Source of the DNA: Lachnospiraceae bacterium
GTDB taxonomy: Bacteria > Bacillota > Clostridia > Lachnospirales > Lachnospiraceae
Length of the DNA stretch: 62,502 bases
Direction of reading: 5' to 3'
Assembly (NCBI GenBank): GCA_017635395.1
Contig: JAGBLN010000033.1
Location: 1-62,502, forward strand
The notes below the pieces were generated by a model. That model was not told the DNA's origin, made no database searches, and worked only from the letters and a program-made list of their open reading frames with translations. Below are positions 8,261-17,709 of this stretch, one piece after another. Every line of letters begins with the position of its first letter. Positions within the stretch are counted from its first letter, which is position 1. The translations under genes were made by a program, and so were the position numbers.

Positions 8261-8692
8261 ATGTCTGTTTACAGTACCAAAGAGATCATGGATATAATTC
8301 CTCACAGGTCACCGTTTTTACTGATCGATACCATAGAGGAACTGGAGCCCGGTGTACGGGTTGTTGGGAAAAAATGCGTAAGCTTTAATGAACCGTATTT
8401 TGCAGGCCACTTTCCCGGAAATCCGGTAATGCCCGGAGTACTTATTATAGAAGCAATGGCACAGACCGGTGCGGTGGCGCTTTTGGGACTTCCCCAGTGG
8501 AAGGGAAAGACTGCTTACTTTGTGGGTATAGACAAAGCTAAGTTCAGCAGAAAAGTAGTTCCCGGTGATGTGCTTATGTTTGAGGTAAACATCATAAAGC
8601 AGAAAGGTCCCTTCGGGATCGCAGAGGCTGTGGCAAAAGTAGATGGAGAAACAGCCGCAAAGGCAGAGCTTACATTTGCAGTGGGCGACTGA
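8261..8692 (+). CDS. fabZ: 3-hydroxyacyl-ACP dehydratase
   Basis: A 143-residue hot-dog-fold dehydratase. The motif AGHFPGNPVMPGVL contains catalytic His50, and Glu64 follows in LIIEAMAQ. It makes trans-2-enoyl-ACP, the substrate of FabK. GAGAGGAG precedes the ATG. The 5' gap contains only a short GCCGG/CCGGC hairpin. The usual accC does not follow. Confidence 0.94.
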   Translation: MSVYSTKEIMDIIPHRSPFLLIDTIEELEPGVRVVGKKCVSFNEPYFAGHFPGNPVMPGVLIIEAMAQTGAVALLGLPQWKGKTAYFVGIDKAKFSRKVVPGDVLMFEVNIIKQKGPFGIAEAVAKVDGETAAKAELTFAVGD

Positions 8693-8705
8693 TGAGGTGT
8701 GACAG

Positions 8706-10418
8706 ATGAATGTGATAATGGGTTTACAGAAATTTTTGGAAGACCGCAAGATCTTTAAAAAGGAAGAAGCGCCTGTTGAGACAGGCCTTATCAAATGCCC
8801 AAAGTGTGGCAAGATGGTGGATAAGGCAATCGTTGCAAAGCGCAGATATATATGCTACGAATGCGAGGGGTATTTTCGTGTAAAGACCGGAAACCGTCTC
8901 AAGATGGTAACCGATCCCGGTACTTTTGAGGAGTGGTTCACGGATATGGAAGTATCCAATCCGCTGGACTATAAAGGCTACGAGGAAAAGCTTGCGGAAG
9001 CCAGGGAAAAGACCGGTCTTAAGGAAGCTTTTACCGTAGGAAAGTGCAAAATATTCGGAGAGGAAGCTGTAGTCGGTGTTTGTGATTCCCGTTTCATGAT
9101 GGCCAGCATGGGCCATGTGGTGGGAGAGCGTGTTACAGCAGCAATAGAACGTGCTACCAAAGAAAAGCTTCCCGTATTTATCTTCTGCTGTTCAGGCGGC
9201 GCCAGGATGCAGGAAGGCATCATCTCGCTTATGCAGATGGCGAAGACATCGGCAGCAATAAAACGGCACGGTGATGCAGGACTTTTTTACTGCACCATCC
9301 TGACGGATCCCACAACAGGCGGCGTGACTGCAAGCTTTGCGATGCTGGGTGACGTGATCATGGCTGAGCCCGGGGCACTTATCGGTTTCGCAGGTCCCAG
9401 AGTAATCAGGCAGACCATAGGTCAGGAGCTTCCTGAAGGTTTCCAGACTGCGGAGTTCCTTGTGGAGCATGGTTTTGTGGATGGCATAATACCCAGAAGA
9501 AGCCTTAAGAAGATAATGTATCTTTTGATAAGAGCACATAAATGTACCAATAAAAACACATGGTCGGATTTCCATGGTGAGGAATTCCATTTCCATATGA
9601 CAGAGATCCTGAAGGAACGTGTATGGCTCGACAGGTACAAGTCAGCATGGGAAAAGGTAAAGGGTGTACGCCGTATAGAGAGGGCATCGGCGCTTGACTA
9701 TATGGAGCATATTTTTGACAGCTTTGTGGAGGCCCATGGTGACAGATACTTTGCGGATGACCCTGCTATTGTGGGCGGCGTCGGATTCCTGGCAGAGCAG
9801 CCTGTTACGGTAATAGCGGATATCCGCGGTTCAAATGCAAAGGAATGCCGTGAGAGGAATTTCGGAATGCCGAAGCCCGAGGGATACAGAAAGGCACTTC
9901 GTCTTATGAAGCAGGCTGAGAAATTCAACCGTCCCATTGTGAGCTTTGTAAATACCAGCGGTGCATTCTGTGGCATAGAAGCTGAGGAAAGAGGGCAGGG
10001 CGAGGCCATCGCAAGGAACCTCATGGAGATGTCGGCCCTTAAAGTGCCTATCCTTGTAATCCTTATAGGAGAAGGCGGAAGCGGCGGAGCTCTTGCAACT
10101 GCAGTGGGAAATGAAGTGTGGATGCTGGAAAATGCTACATATTCGATCCTTTCCCCGGAAGGTTTTGCTTCCATACTGTGGAAGGATGCGGGCCGTGCCA
10201 AGGAAGCCAGTGAAGTGATGAATATCACTGCCCAGGACTTAAAGCGCCTCAAGGTAATAGAGGAGATCATTCCGGAATTCGGCGGTGCCGACAAGGATAC
10301 CGCAAAGGGAATCGGTGAGTATCTGAAGGAAAAGATCATGGACTTCTTAAGGAAGTACGACGGAATGACACCGGAAGAAATCGTAGCACAGAGATATGAC
10401 AGATTCAGAGCATTCTGA
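8706..10418 (+). CDS. accDA: Acetyl-CoA carboxylase carboxyltransferase, fused beta and alpha subunits
   Basis: A 570-residue fusion of AccD (about residues 1-290) and AccA (about 300-570). The AccD part has the zinc ribbon CPKC (C31, C34) and CYEC (C50, C53) and the crotonase-like core GGARMQEG. The AccA part has [14 protein letters not shown] and EGGSGGALA. The complex transfers a carboxyl group from carboxybiotin to acetyl-CoA, giving malonyl-CoA for FabD. Neither accB (biotin carrier) nor accC (biotin carboxylase) is in the window, so those subunits must be encoded elsewhere. GAGGTG precedes the ATG at 8706. Confidence 0.93.
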   Translation: MNVIMGLQKFLEDRKIFKKEEAPVETGLIKCPKCGKMVDKAIVAKRRYICYECEGYFRVKTGNRLKMVTDPGTFEEWFTDMEVSNPLDYKGYEEKLAEAREKTGLKEAFTVGKCKIFGEEAVVGVCDSRFMMASMGHVVGERVTAAIERATKEKLPVFIFCCSGGARMQEGIISLMQMAKTSAAIKRHGDAGLFYCTILTDPTTGGVTASFAMLGDVIMAEPGALIGFAGPRVIRQTIGQELPEGFQTAEFLVEHGFVDGIIPRRSLKKIMYLLIRAHKCTNKNTWSDFHGEEFHFHMTEILKERVWLDRYKSAWEKVKGVRRIERASALDYMEHIFDSFVEAHGDRYFADDPAIVGGVGFLAEQPVTVIADIRGSNAKECRERNFGMPKPEGYRKALRLMKQAEKFNRPIVSFVNTSGAFCGIEAEERGQGEAIARNLMEMSALKVPILVILIGEGGSGGALATAVGNEVWMLENATYSILSPEGFASILWKDAGRAKEASEVMNITAQDLKRLKVIEEIIPEFGGADKDTAKGIGEYLKEKIMDFLRKYDGMTPEEIVAQRYDRFRAF

Positions 10419-10445
10419 TAAGGCGGGATACTGAAAAAAAAGCGT

Positions 10446-10464
10446 CAGCACTCTCAAAGTGCTG
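10446..10464 (+). other. Hairpin before fabH
   Basis: CAGCACT (10446-10452), loop CTCAA, AGTGCTG (10458-10464). It is a perfect 7-bp stem with no T tract, so it is more likely an mRNA processing or stability element than a terminator. Confidence 0.4.
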
Positions 10465-10485
10465 AACAGATATGAAAGGTGAGTT

Positions 10486-11457
10486 ATGGCAGTTACTATA
10501 AAAGGAACAGGCAGTTTTCTGCCTGAAAAGGTATTAACGAATTTTGATCTGGAAAAGATGGTGGATACATCTGACGCATGGATCCGTGAGCGTACAGGCA
10601 TGTCGGAAAGACACATAGCCGAAAATGACACAGTTGCATCCATGTCAACAGAGGCGGCAAAAAAAGCCCTGGAGGATGCGGGAAAAGACGCATCGGATGT
10701 GGATCTGATAATTGTTGCTACCTGTACAGGAGAAGTGATGGTTCCCTGTACGGCGTGTAAAGTGCAGGCGGAGATAGGTGCGGATAACGCAGTGGCATTC
10801 GATATCAATTCGGCCTGTTCGGGATTTCTTTTTGCCCTTCAGACTGCGGCTGCCTATATTTCATCGGGAATGCACAGAAATGCTCTGATTATCGGTGCTG
10901 AAATGCTGTCAAGCATCATAAACTGGGAGGACAGAAGTACCTGTGTGCTTTTCGGTGACGGTGCGGGTGCGGCATTTGTTGAAAAATGCGAAGAAGGCCG
11001 AGGCATACTGAGCATGGCACATGGCAGCAACGGTGCGAAGGGCGGTGTGCTTTATTTCAGAAAAAAAGAAGCAGATCCGGCTAAAGAAGATGAATACGAA
11101 GGTAAGGATGCATTCGTGCATATGAATGGTGCCGAAGTGTATAAATTTGCGGTGCGCCAGGTGCCCGACTGTATTGAAAAAGTCCTCTCTGATGCCGGTC
11201 TGAAAGCATCGGATGTTGATCATTTCGTACTGCATCAGGCAAACATCCGCATCATAGAGGCAATATCAAAGAGGCTGGGAGTTGGCATGGACCATTTCCC
11301 TGTGAATATTGAAAAGACCGGCAATACTTCGTCAGCTTCAATACCGCTGCTGCTTGATGAACTGAATAAAAGCGGAAAGTTAAAGGATGGAGACACCATG
11401 GTGCTTTCAGGATTTGGCGGCGGACTTACCTATGGCGCCTGCGTGCTGAAGTGGTAA
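10486..11457 (+). CDS. fabH: 3-oxoacyl-ACP synthase III
   Basis: A 323-residue initiation condensing enzyme that joins acetyl-CoA (or a branched acyl-CoA) to malonyl-ACP. Catalytic Cys111 lies in NSACSGF. The His is in HQANIRI and the Asn in GNTSSASIP, giving the full Cys-His-Asn triad. The C-terminus SGFGGGLTYGACVLKW is typical. Its position at the 3' end of the cluster, next to the MarR regulator, differs from the common order in which fabH leads the operon. AAAGGTG precedes the ATG. Confidence 0.94.
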   Translation: MAVTIKGTGSFLPEKVLTNFDLEKMVDTSDAWIRERTGMSERHIAENDTVASMSTEAAKKALEDAGKDASDVDLIIVATCTGEVMVPCTACKVQAEIGADNAVAFDINSACSGFLFALQTAAAYISSGMHRNALIIGAEMLSSIINWEDRSTCVLFGDGAGAAFVEKCEEGRGILSMAHGSNGAKGGVLYFRKKEADPAKEDEYEGKDAFVHMNGAEVYKFAVRQVPDCIEKVLSDAGLKASDVDHFVLHQANIRIIEAISKRLGVGMDHFPVNIEKTGNTSSASIPLLLDELNKSGKLKDGDTMVLSGFGGGLTYGACVLKW

Positions 11458-11509
11458 TATGTAAATAGTAATGGAATGACAGACACCGGTCAGATAAGTG
11501 AGGGATAAA

Positions 11510-11962
11510 ATGGCAAGAAAGGGCGGTGCAGTAGAATTAAATGAATTGATGGTTAATCTGTTTAACCGTGTGATGAATGCGGAATCCAAAGCAGTCATCA
11601 CTGAAGAGTTCCGCGATATTTCGAATAACGACATGCACATTATGGAAGCTATCGGCGTGAGGGAGCCCCAGAATGTGTCGACCATCGCCGGAAAGCTTTT
11701 GGTGACGGTGGGCACGCTTACGGTCAATATGAACAGCCTGGAGAAAAAGGGCTACATAGAGCGCAAGCGCAGCACGGAAGATAAGCGTGTGGTTCTGGTT
11801 ACCCTTACTGAGAAGGGCCGGAAGGCATTCTTCCACCACAGGGATTTCCACAAGGCCATGATACATGCGGCGGTCAAAGACCTGGACCAGGATGAGATGA
11901 AAGCGCTGATCAACTGCCTGAACAAGCTGAACACATTCTTTGAAGAAAAGCAGAACGAATGA
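11510..11962 (+). CDS. fabT: MarR-family regulator, probable FabT
   Basis: A 150-residue winged-helix protein. The DNA-binding region spans about residues 45-95, with the wing SLEKKGYIERKRSTEDKRVVLVTLTEKG. In Firmicutes a MarR protein encoded in the fab cluster is normally FabT, which represses fab genes when bound to acyl-ACP. The three TTGA-N3-TCAA boxes at the acpP promoter match the FabT operator core, which supports this name. I use ATG 11510 (GTGAGGG just upstream) instead of the GTG at 11498. Its last base overlaps the start of a 260-nt foldback element. Confidence 0.75.
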   Translation: MARKGGAVELNELMVNLFNRVMNAESKAVITEEFRDISNNDMHIMEAIGVREPQNVSTIAGKLLVTVGTLTVNMNSLEKKGYIERKRSTEDKRVVLVTLTEKGRKAFFHHRDFHKAMIHAAVKDLDQDEMKALINCLNKLNTFFEEKQNE

Positions 11963-12221
11963 AACTTCCCATATACAGTCTATGAAATCCGAACGACAAC
12001 TCGCACCGTTCCGGAACCGATGCAACGCTCCGGGAAACTAATCGCTAACAGCCCGTAATTACCCGTAGTATGCGAGCCGACCAAAAGCGCGTCGTCTCGC
12101 AACCCTACAACGGTTAATAACGGGCTGTAAGCACTGGATTTCCCCGGAGCTAAAACCGCATCGTGATTGTTCCGAAACATGTGCGAGTGTCGTTCTGTAT
12201 AGTATTGTGAGTGGGAAGTTT
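11962..12221 (+). repeat. 260-nt foldback element
   Basis: Almost the entire stretch folds on itself. From outside in: AAACTTCCCA (11962-11971) with TGGGAAGTTT (12212-12221); ATACAG (11973-11978) with CTGTAT (12195-12200); a 15-bp stem with one bulged A (11991-12006 with 12181-12195); CGATGC (12018-12023) with GCATCG (12158-12163); an 11-bp stem (12027-12037 with 12139-12150, one bulge); ACAGCCCGT (12048-12056) with ACGGGCTGT (12120-12128); and an apical GCGAG/CTCGC hairpin (12072-12100). No protein is encoded. It could be a MITE-like element or a structured RNA. I see no clear target-site duplication. Confidence 0.6.
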
Positions 12222-12277
12222 ATATAAAAAGGTCTGAAATACAGGGCAGTTAATTATCTTACGGTTTTAGCCGAAAT

Positions 12278-12309
12278 AAATACTACAGGAGCAGTCCTGT
12301 AGTATTTTT
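12278..12309 (+). terminator. Intrinsic terminator of the fatty acid operon
   Basis: AAATACTACAGGA (12278-12290), loop GCAG, and TCCTGTAGTATTT (12295-12307) ending in a T run. This is a near-ideal terminator. Confidence 0.85.
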
Positions 12310-12364
12310 GCGTGTAAGCATTCTTAAAAAGCAACGCAATGCAGGACAGGGATTCCCCATAGGG

Positions 12365-12373
12365 TGATATAAT
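12365..12373 (+). promoter_or_regulatory. Extended -10 promoter for the flagellar genes
   Basis: TG-A-TATAAT (12365-12373) is a perfect extended -10 element 44 nt before the next start codon. No good -35 is visible (GACAGG at 12345-12350). Confidence 0.5.
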
Positions 12374-12417
12374 GTGATTGTGGGGAAAATAATACATGAT
12401 CAGATTGGGGTGTGTAC

Positions 12418-15400
12418 ATGAACGGCAACGAGATCGGCAACATCATACAGCATAACAGGAACAGCAATAATTACGGTGCGGACGCACTGACGCATACATT
12501 AAATAATTCAAATAAGGTCAAGGACCACGAGGCTGTTGCGAAATCCGGAGCCGCAGGCTTTACCCTTAATATCGGTGACGGCATGGGGCAGGGAATGATG
12601 CCGCTTACGGATACTGATAAGAAAAGTGCGGCATCCGCACTGAGACAGGTCACGTCAGGAGTGTCGGAGGATGTAATGAAGGATAGGATGATAGTCATGT
12701 CCAACACCATGTCTGATGAGGCATACAAAAAAGCGGCAGAGAACGGCTATTCCTTAAGTGAGATGGATCCGGAAGAGGCTGTCACAATTGCCGACGAGAT
12801 AAAGATTACCATGGCTAAGTCCGGCGTAGTCATAAAAGGCTACAATGATGATCTGACAGCTGAGCAGCTGGAAGCCGTGACCGGAAGCGTGACAATGGCA
12901 AATGAAATCTCTGAGAGCCTTCACGCCGCAGGTGTTCCGGCTACTGAAATAAATGTGAAGGATATGAAGGAGCTTGTGGATATGGCAGAAAGCCTGGAGG
13001 CACCTTCACATGAAGTAAAGAATTATCTTGTGGAAAATGAACTTCCCCCCACTATTCAGAATATCTATTACGCTGAGCACAGTGTGAGCGGAACCGGAAG
13101 CATCAACGCCGGTTCAGCAGACAGCGCCATTGACAGCAGCGAGACCATTAAGAACCAGATCGAGAAGATCATCAGGTCTGCAGGCTTTGAGGCAGACAGT
13201 GAAAACTATGACATCGCAAAGCAGATGGTACATGACGGCCTGGTTCTTGACGAGAAGAGTTTCACGGCTATGCGTGAGCTGCAGGATATGGAGTTCCCCA
13301 TTGACCATGAGAAACTGCTTAAGTCCGGAGCAGACGCCGTTGCATCGGGACTCAGTGCCCTGCAGGCAGATCCCGTTCATGAAGGTTCACTTATGGAAAG
13401 AGCGATAAAGGCAGCGGATGTGGTGGAGACCGCCGCATCTGATGTAAGGTATGTCCGTGAGCTGGTTGACAGGGACATGATGCTCAATGTCAAAAACCTT
13501 GAGGCCCTTACGGAGGAACTGCCTGACATCGCAGAAGAGGATAAGGTCTCTGTAAGCAGCGCATTAGCCAAGCTTGGAGAAAATCAGGATACACCCGTTC
13601 AGGAAGACACTCATGTCCTTCAGCTGACAGCTGAATCTTTCAATAATGATGCAAAGTACATTACCGCTTACCGCCGCATGGAGGAAGTCCGCCTATCAAT
13701 GACCGTTGAGGCTAATCTTTCAATCCTGCGCATGGGCGTGGATATAGATATCACCGAGCTTTCAGACCTGGTGGATCAGCTGAAGCTGGCAGAGGCAGAG
13801 ATTAATAAAAAGAAATTCGGAACTGATGACGGCGTGATCGCTTCCGAAAGAGCTTCCATATATAAAGAAACAATGCAGACGGTTTCCGAGCTGCCCAGGC
13901 TCCCCGTTTCCGTGATAGGCAGTGTGGTCATTGCAAGCGAGGAGGAAGCACTTTTCCGGGCAAACTACGGGATCAACAATGTCACACTTGAAGATTTCTC
14001 AGCACGGGGGCGTGAGCAGAGGAGCCGTTACGAGCTGGCAGGCGAGGCATACGAAAGCCTGCAGACTGAAGTCAGGGCTGACTTAGGCGACTCCATACAG
14101 AAGGCATTTGCCCATGCGGACAGCCTGCTTAAGGAGCTTGGCATAGAGGCAAGCGACAGCAATCTCCGTGCAGCCAGGGTACTTGGCTATAACCATATGG
14201 AGATAAGCGACGAGAATATCGCGCTGGTTAATGAAACCTGCAGCGTTGTTGACAATATAATAGAAAAAATGAATCCGGCAGCTACCCTGGATATGATACG
14301 GAACGGCATCAATCCTATGAAGCTTTCCATGAAGGAGCTGGAGGAAAAGCTGGATGCCCTTGAGGCCGAGGACACCGGCGAAAAGTACAGCGAGTACCTG
14401 GTACGCATGCAGGACAGGGGCCTTATCACTGATGAAGAGGCTGAATCCTTTGTGGGAATTTACCGCATGATGCACCAGACAGAGCTTAAGGACGGAGCCG
14501 CTATAGGCACACTTCTGTCCCAGGGCAGGGAAGTAAGCTTTACCAACATCCTTTCCGCCATCCGCAGCGGCCACAGCGCAGGTATGGATGTGTCCGTGGA
14601 TGACGGTTTCGGCGGAATGGAAAGTAATATAGACAAAAATATCGAGGCTCAGATAGAGACGGCTTTCAGGCAGGTGCAGGCTGAGAGCATGGCAGAGAAC
14701 ATAAGGGATGCGGCCGATGCTTCTACCCAGATATATAGGGAACTGGTGGAGAGCGAAGTCATCGCCACCGCCGAGCATGTAAGGGGGCTTAAGCGCCTCA
14801 GGTCCGACAGGGGCGAGGTCTTTGATGAAATAAGAAAGATCGCTGCCGATGCAGGTGACGATTGGCTTATAACTTCCGGCTACAAGAGAGTCCTGGACAA
14901 TTTTGATAATGAGGATTCCGCCAAGTCCGTGTATAATGAGATCATGAACCTTATGGGGGCTGTGGTAAGACAGTCTTCCGCAGGCGAAGGTGAGGACATT
15001 GATGTAAGGCAGTACAGCCTGACAATGGCCCAGCTTTCCGTAGCGGGAAGTCTTTCAAAGAACGAATCTTACGAGATCCCCATGGAGATAGACGGATCAC
15101 TGACATCCGTTACCGTTAAGATCCTGCATGGAAGCGGGAAAACACCGGCAACGGACATTTCCTTAAAGACTGAAAAGTTCGGCAGTATAAAGGCGCGCTT
15201 TGAAATGTCCGGTGACGGCACAGGCCTGACAGGTCTTGCCGTAAGCGACAGGGAGGGCGCGGCTGATGCCCTTCAGGCACTCTCAGAGAGGCTTTCGGCC
15301 CGCTTTGAGGAAAACGGCCTGAGTGTCAGTGAGTTCAGTTTTGCGATATCCCCAAGGGCTGATGTTAATTTATCCGGCAGAAATGCCGAAAAAAATAATA

Positions 15401-15468
15401 GCAATGTCGATACGGCATCTCTCTACAGGACGGCAAAGACTTTCCTGCAGACAGTTGGAGAGGCATAA
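12418..15468 (+). CDS. Large FliK-like flagellar protein
   Basis: A 1016-residue, acidic, mostly helical protein with no signal peptide or membrane segment. It has repeated blocks of the type 'V(K/R)NYLVENELPPTIQNIYYAEHS' and 'LxxLEAEDTGEKYSEYLVRM' along its length. The C-terminal 130 residues, with pattern 'LKTEKFGSIKARFEMSG' then 'LSERLSARFEENGLSVSEF', resemble the C-terminal domain of flagellar hook-length control protein FliK. It lies 53 nt before flagellin. I infer a role in hook or filament assembly; Lachnospiraceae contain large uncharacterised proteins of this kind. I prefer ATG 12418 (GGGG 7 nt upstream) over GTG 12412. Confidence 0.6.
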   Translation: MNGNEIGNIIQHNRNSNNYGADALTHTLNNSNKVKDHEAVAKSGAAGFTLNIGDGMGQGMMPLTDTDKKSAASALRQVTSGVSEDVMKDRMIVMSNTMSDEAYKKAAENGYSLSEMDPEEAVTIADEIKITMAKSGVVIKGYNDDLTAEQLEAVTGSVTMANEISESLHAAGVPATEINVKDMKELVDMAESLEAPSHEVKNYLVENELPPTIQNIYYAEHSVSGTGSINAGSADSAIDSSETIKNQIEKIIRSAGFEADSENYDIAKQMVHDGLVLDEKSFTAMRELQDMEFPIDHEKLLKSGADAVASGLSALQADPVHEGSLMERAIKAADVVETAASDVRYVRELVDRDMMLNVKNLEALTEELPDIAEEDKVSVSSALAKLGENQDTPVQEDTHVLQLTAESFNNDAKYITAYRRMEEVRLSMTVEANLSILRMGVDIDITELSDLVDQLKLAEAEINKKKFGTDDGVIASERASIYKETMQTVSELPRLPVSVIGSVVIASEEEALFRANYGINNVTLEDFSARGREQRSRYELAGEAYESLQTEVRADLGDSIQKAFAHADSLLKELGIEASDSNLRAARVLGYNHMEISDENIALVNETCSVVDNIIEKMNPAATLDMIRNGINPMKLSMKELEEKLDALEAEDTGEKYSEYLVRMQDRGLITDEEAESFVGIYRMMHQTELKDGAAIGTLLSQGREVSFTNILSAIRSGHSAGMDVSVDDGFGGMESNIDKNIEAQIETAFRQVQAESMAENIRDAADASTQIYRELVESEVIATAEHVRGLKRLRSDRGEVFDEIRKIAADAGDDWLITSGYKRVLDNFDNEDSAKSVYNEIMNLMGAVVRQSSAGEGEDIDVRQYSLTMAQLSVAGSLSKNESYEIPMEIDGSLTSVTVKILHGSGKTPATDISLKTEKFGSIKARFEMSGDGTGLTGLAVSDREGAADALQALSERLSARFEENGLSVSEFSFAISPRADVNLSGRNAEKNNSNVDTASLYRTAKTFLQTVGEA
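15366..15392 (+). promoter_or_regulatory. Possible sigma-28 promoter for flagellin
   Basis: TAAT (15366-15369), 15 nt, GCCGAAAA (15385-15392). The flagellar sigma-28 consensus is TAAA-N15-GCCGATAA, so this matches 3 of 4 and 7 of 8 positions with the exact spacing. It lies in the 3' end of the preceding gene, about 130 nt before the flagellin start. Confidence 0.4.
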
Positions 15469-15521
15469 TGACTTAACGATGATCCGAAATCGCAGCCACT
15501 AAAGCGGCAGAAAGGGAAAAC

Positions 15522-16661
15522 ATGAGAATAAATTACAATGCAAGCGCAATGCACACCAACAAGGCACTTAACCGTACCGATAATCTGATGACGCAGTCAA
15601 TGCAGCGTCTTTCTTCAGGATTAAAGATAAATTACGCAAAGGACAATCCTGCGGGCCTTGCCATCGCAAACCGCATGAATGCACAGATAGAGGGCTTAGG
15701 CGTAGGCTCCAGGAATACCAATGACGGCATCTCCGTAGTGGAAACTGCAGACGGCGCCCTTTCGGAAGTTACTTCCATACTTCAGAGAATGAACGAGCTT
15801 GCCGTTCAGGCAGCTACGGATACCAAGACTGATTACGACAGGGAGCTTATCCAGACTGAGATAGAGCAGCTCCAGAAGGAAATTACCCGTATCGCAAAGG
15901 ATACGGAATTCAACGGCCAGCCTCTTTTGGACGGCACATTTGACCTGAAGGGATACTCTGACAATCCTGATGTAAAGGTAAACTATTACACGGAGGATGT
16001 GGATCCCGGAAAATACACAGTAGATATCGGCTCGCTTCTTAATGGAGACGGCACTGTAAACTTAAGCGCCCTGGGTCCGGAATTCCCTAATGTAGGAACC
16101 CTTACCGGAACTGCAGAACAGATTACTGACATTAACGGAAATCCGGTAGAGACAAGGTACAAGATACTAGGTACCGGCGGATTCGAGCTGAACTTTACGG
16201 CGGCGCAAGGTGCATCAGGCACGGTTGAGCTGGATATCACCGGCATCGGCGCCATGAAGATACAGACCGGCGCAAACGAGGGCAACGAGCTGGCAATCCA
16301 GATCAGGACGGTTTCCTTAGAGAATATGGGCATCCCCGATGATCCCAAGAATCCCCTGCGAATGGATCTTTCCACACAGGAAGGTGCATCAAAGGCAATA
16401 GATGCTATATCCGGCGCGCTGGAATATATCAGCAGTGTACGCTCAAAGCTTGGTGCATACCAGAACCGTCTGGAGCACAACGAGGCCAGCGTAAAGGTTT
16501 CCGAGGAAAACATGACTTCATCCTACTCCAGGATAATGGATGTGGACATGGCTGAAGAAATGACCGAATATACCACACAGCAGGTACTCACCCAGGCCGG
16601 CATCTCCATGCTTGCACAGGCTAACGAGAGACCCCAGCAGGTACTGCAGCTGCTGCAGTAA
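15522..16661 (+). CDS. fliC: Flagellin
   Basis: A 379-residue flagellin, the filament subunit exported by the flagellar type III system. The N-terminal D0/D1 region is standard: MRINYNASAMHTNKALNR, QRLSSGLKINYAKDNPAGLAIANRM, and NDGISVVETADGALSEV. The C-terminal D1/D0 region is also standard: SSYSRIMDVDMAEEMTEYT and QVLTQAGISMLAQAN. The central variable domain (about residues 145-290) is short. AAAGGG precedes the ATG. fliS follows after 49 nt. Confidence 0.96.
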   Translation: MRINYNASAMHTNKALNRTDNLMTQSMQRLSSGLKINYAKDNPAGLAIANRMNAQIEGLGVGSRNTNDGISVVETADGALSEVTSILQRMNELAVQAATDTKTDYDRELIQTEIEQLQKEITRIAKDTEFNGQPLLDGTFDLKGYSDNPDVKVNYYTEDVDPGKYTVDIGSLLNGDGTVNLSALGPEFPNVGTLTGTAEQITDINGNPVETRYKILGTGGFELNFTAAQGASGTVELDITGIGAMKIQTGANEGNELAIQIRTVSLENMGIPDDPKNPLRMDLSTQEGASKAIDAISGALEYISSVRSKLGAYQNRLEHNEASVKVSEENMTSSYSRIMDVDMAEEMTEYTTQQVLTQAGISMLAQANERPQQVLQLLQ

Positions 16662-16710
16662 CTATAACTGAACGAGTGCACAGACTAATACATTACAAGG
16701 AGGATCATAC

Positions 16711-17202
16711 ATGACAGGCGAGAAGAAACAGGAATTCATGCTGCGCATCAGTGAGGCTAACAGGAGTCGTATGGTTGTCATCCTTTACGATATGTTCCTT
16801 ACCTATGTAAAAGAGGCAGAGAACAGCCGCGCAGGAGAGGAATTCACCCTTGAGGACATGAATACCTACAAGACCGGCATAAGGAATGCCAAGGCTGTAC
16901 TCAGGGAACTGATTGACTCCCTTAATATGGAATATGACCTTGCACGCCGCACATACCAGATATACCGTTTCGTGGAGCGGGAGCTGATAATGGCGGATAT
17001 CCGCAGGGACCCTGCAGGGCTCGAGGAAGCTGAAAAGATCATGAAGAGCTTAAGGGATGCCTACGCCAGCGCTACAGAATCGGACAGCGCGGAGCCAATA
17101 ATGAAGAATACCGACACAATCTACGCAGGCATGACCTATTCCCGGGGGAAGCTTACTACAGACAGTGCGGCAAGCTGTACAAACAGAGGTTTTCTTGTAT
17201 AA
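16711..17202 (+). CDS. fliS: Flagellar export chaperone FliS-like
   Basis: A 163-residue helical protein that begins KKQEFMLRISEANRSRMVVILYDMFL, matching the FliS pattern of an N-terminal helix followed by a helical bundle. FliS binds the disordered flagellin C-terminus and prevents premature polymerisation. Its position directly after flagellin, with AAGGAGG before the ATG, supports the call. The C-terminal tail 'TIYAGMTYSRGKL...NRGFLV' lies outside the core bundle. Confidence 0.75.
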   Translation: MTGEKKQEFMLRISEANRSRMVVILYDMFLTYVKEAENSRAGEEFTLEDMNTYKTGIRNAKAVLRELIDSLNMEYDLARRTYQIYRFVERELIMADIRRDPAGLEEAEKIMKSLRDAYASATESDSAEPIMKNTDTIYAGMTYSRGKLTTDSAASCTNRGFLV

Positions 17203-17295
17203 AAAACGTAAAACAGAACACGGTAATTAGGAAGCCGTTTGAAACTGCCTGAACAGCCGGTCATTACAGGGTAAATAGTAGTAAATTGCAGTAAT

Positions 17296-17333
17296 AAGAA
17301 AAACGGGGCAGATCTTTCTGCCGCGTTTTTCTT
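17296..17333 (+). terminator. Terminator after fliS
   Basis: AAGAAAAACG...GCAG (17296-17311) pairs with CTGC...CGTTTTTCTT (17318-17333). There is a T tract on one side and an A tract on the other, so it could work in both directions. Confidence 0.8.
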
Positions 17334-17709
17334 ATGCAGGCATTTTTTGCCGGAAGCGTACCGTAATCGTACCCTCAGGCAGGGAAAAATTATGCTTTGC
17401 CGGTGATTTAACCCCCGGATTTTTTCTTTTATGGGCATTTTCGTCTCTATTCTATGGGAAACAGTTATAATTTTGGGGACTTTTATTGTGATTTTTGCCA
17501 AATATCTCATTATAATCACCTTTTTTTGTGTAAAAAATCACAAAAATCATATAAAATAAAAAATGTAGTCGAAAAAGGGGAAAATATTCGGTTTTGGGTA
17601 CGATAGGGAGATTATAATGACATCAACGTAGGAAAGTACCCGCTTTACCTGCGGGGAAAAGTAGATCAGGACCGATAATTAAAAGTGAGAGAAAAAAGGA
17701 GGTAGCACA
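17334..17709 (+). other. Leader region before the giant gene
   Basis: This noncoding stretch of about 375 nt contains an AT-rich segment (17510-17570) and TATAAT (17613-17618) with no convincing -35. Its downstream part is structured: GGGTAC (17596-17601) pairs with GTACCC (17636-17641), and CCCGC (17639-17643) pairs with GCGGG (17651-17655). The two stems overlap, so they exclude each other. I see no known riboswitch signature. Confidence 0.35.

Noticed and set aside
12251-12277. Sigma-28-like TAAT-N15-GCCGAAAT before the FliK-like gene
   Set aside because: It matches only 6 of 8 in the -10 and would start transcription inside the terminator hairpin at 12278-12309. The extended -10 at 12365 is more credible.
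17580-17700. Possible cyclic di-GMP riboswitch before the giant gene
   Set aside because: The hairpins do not contain the conserved GEMM core; only generic stems are visible.
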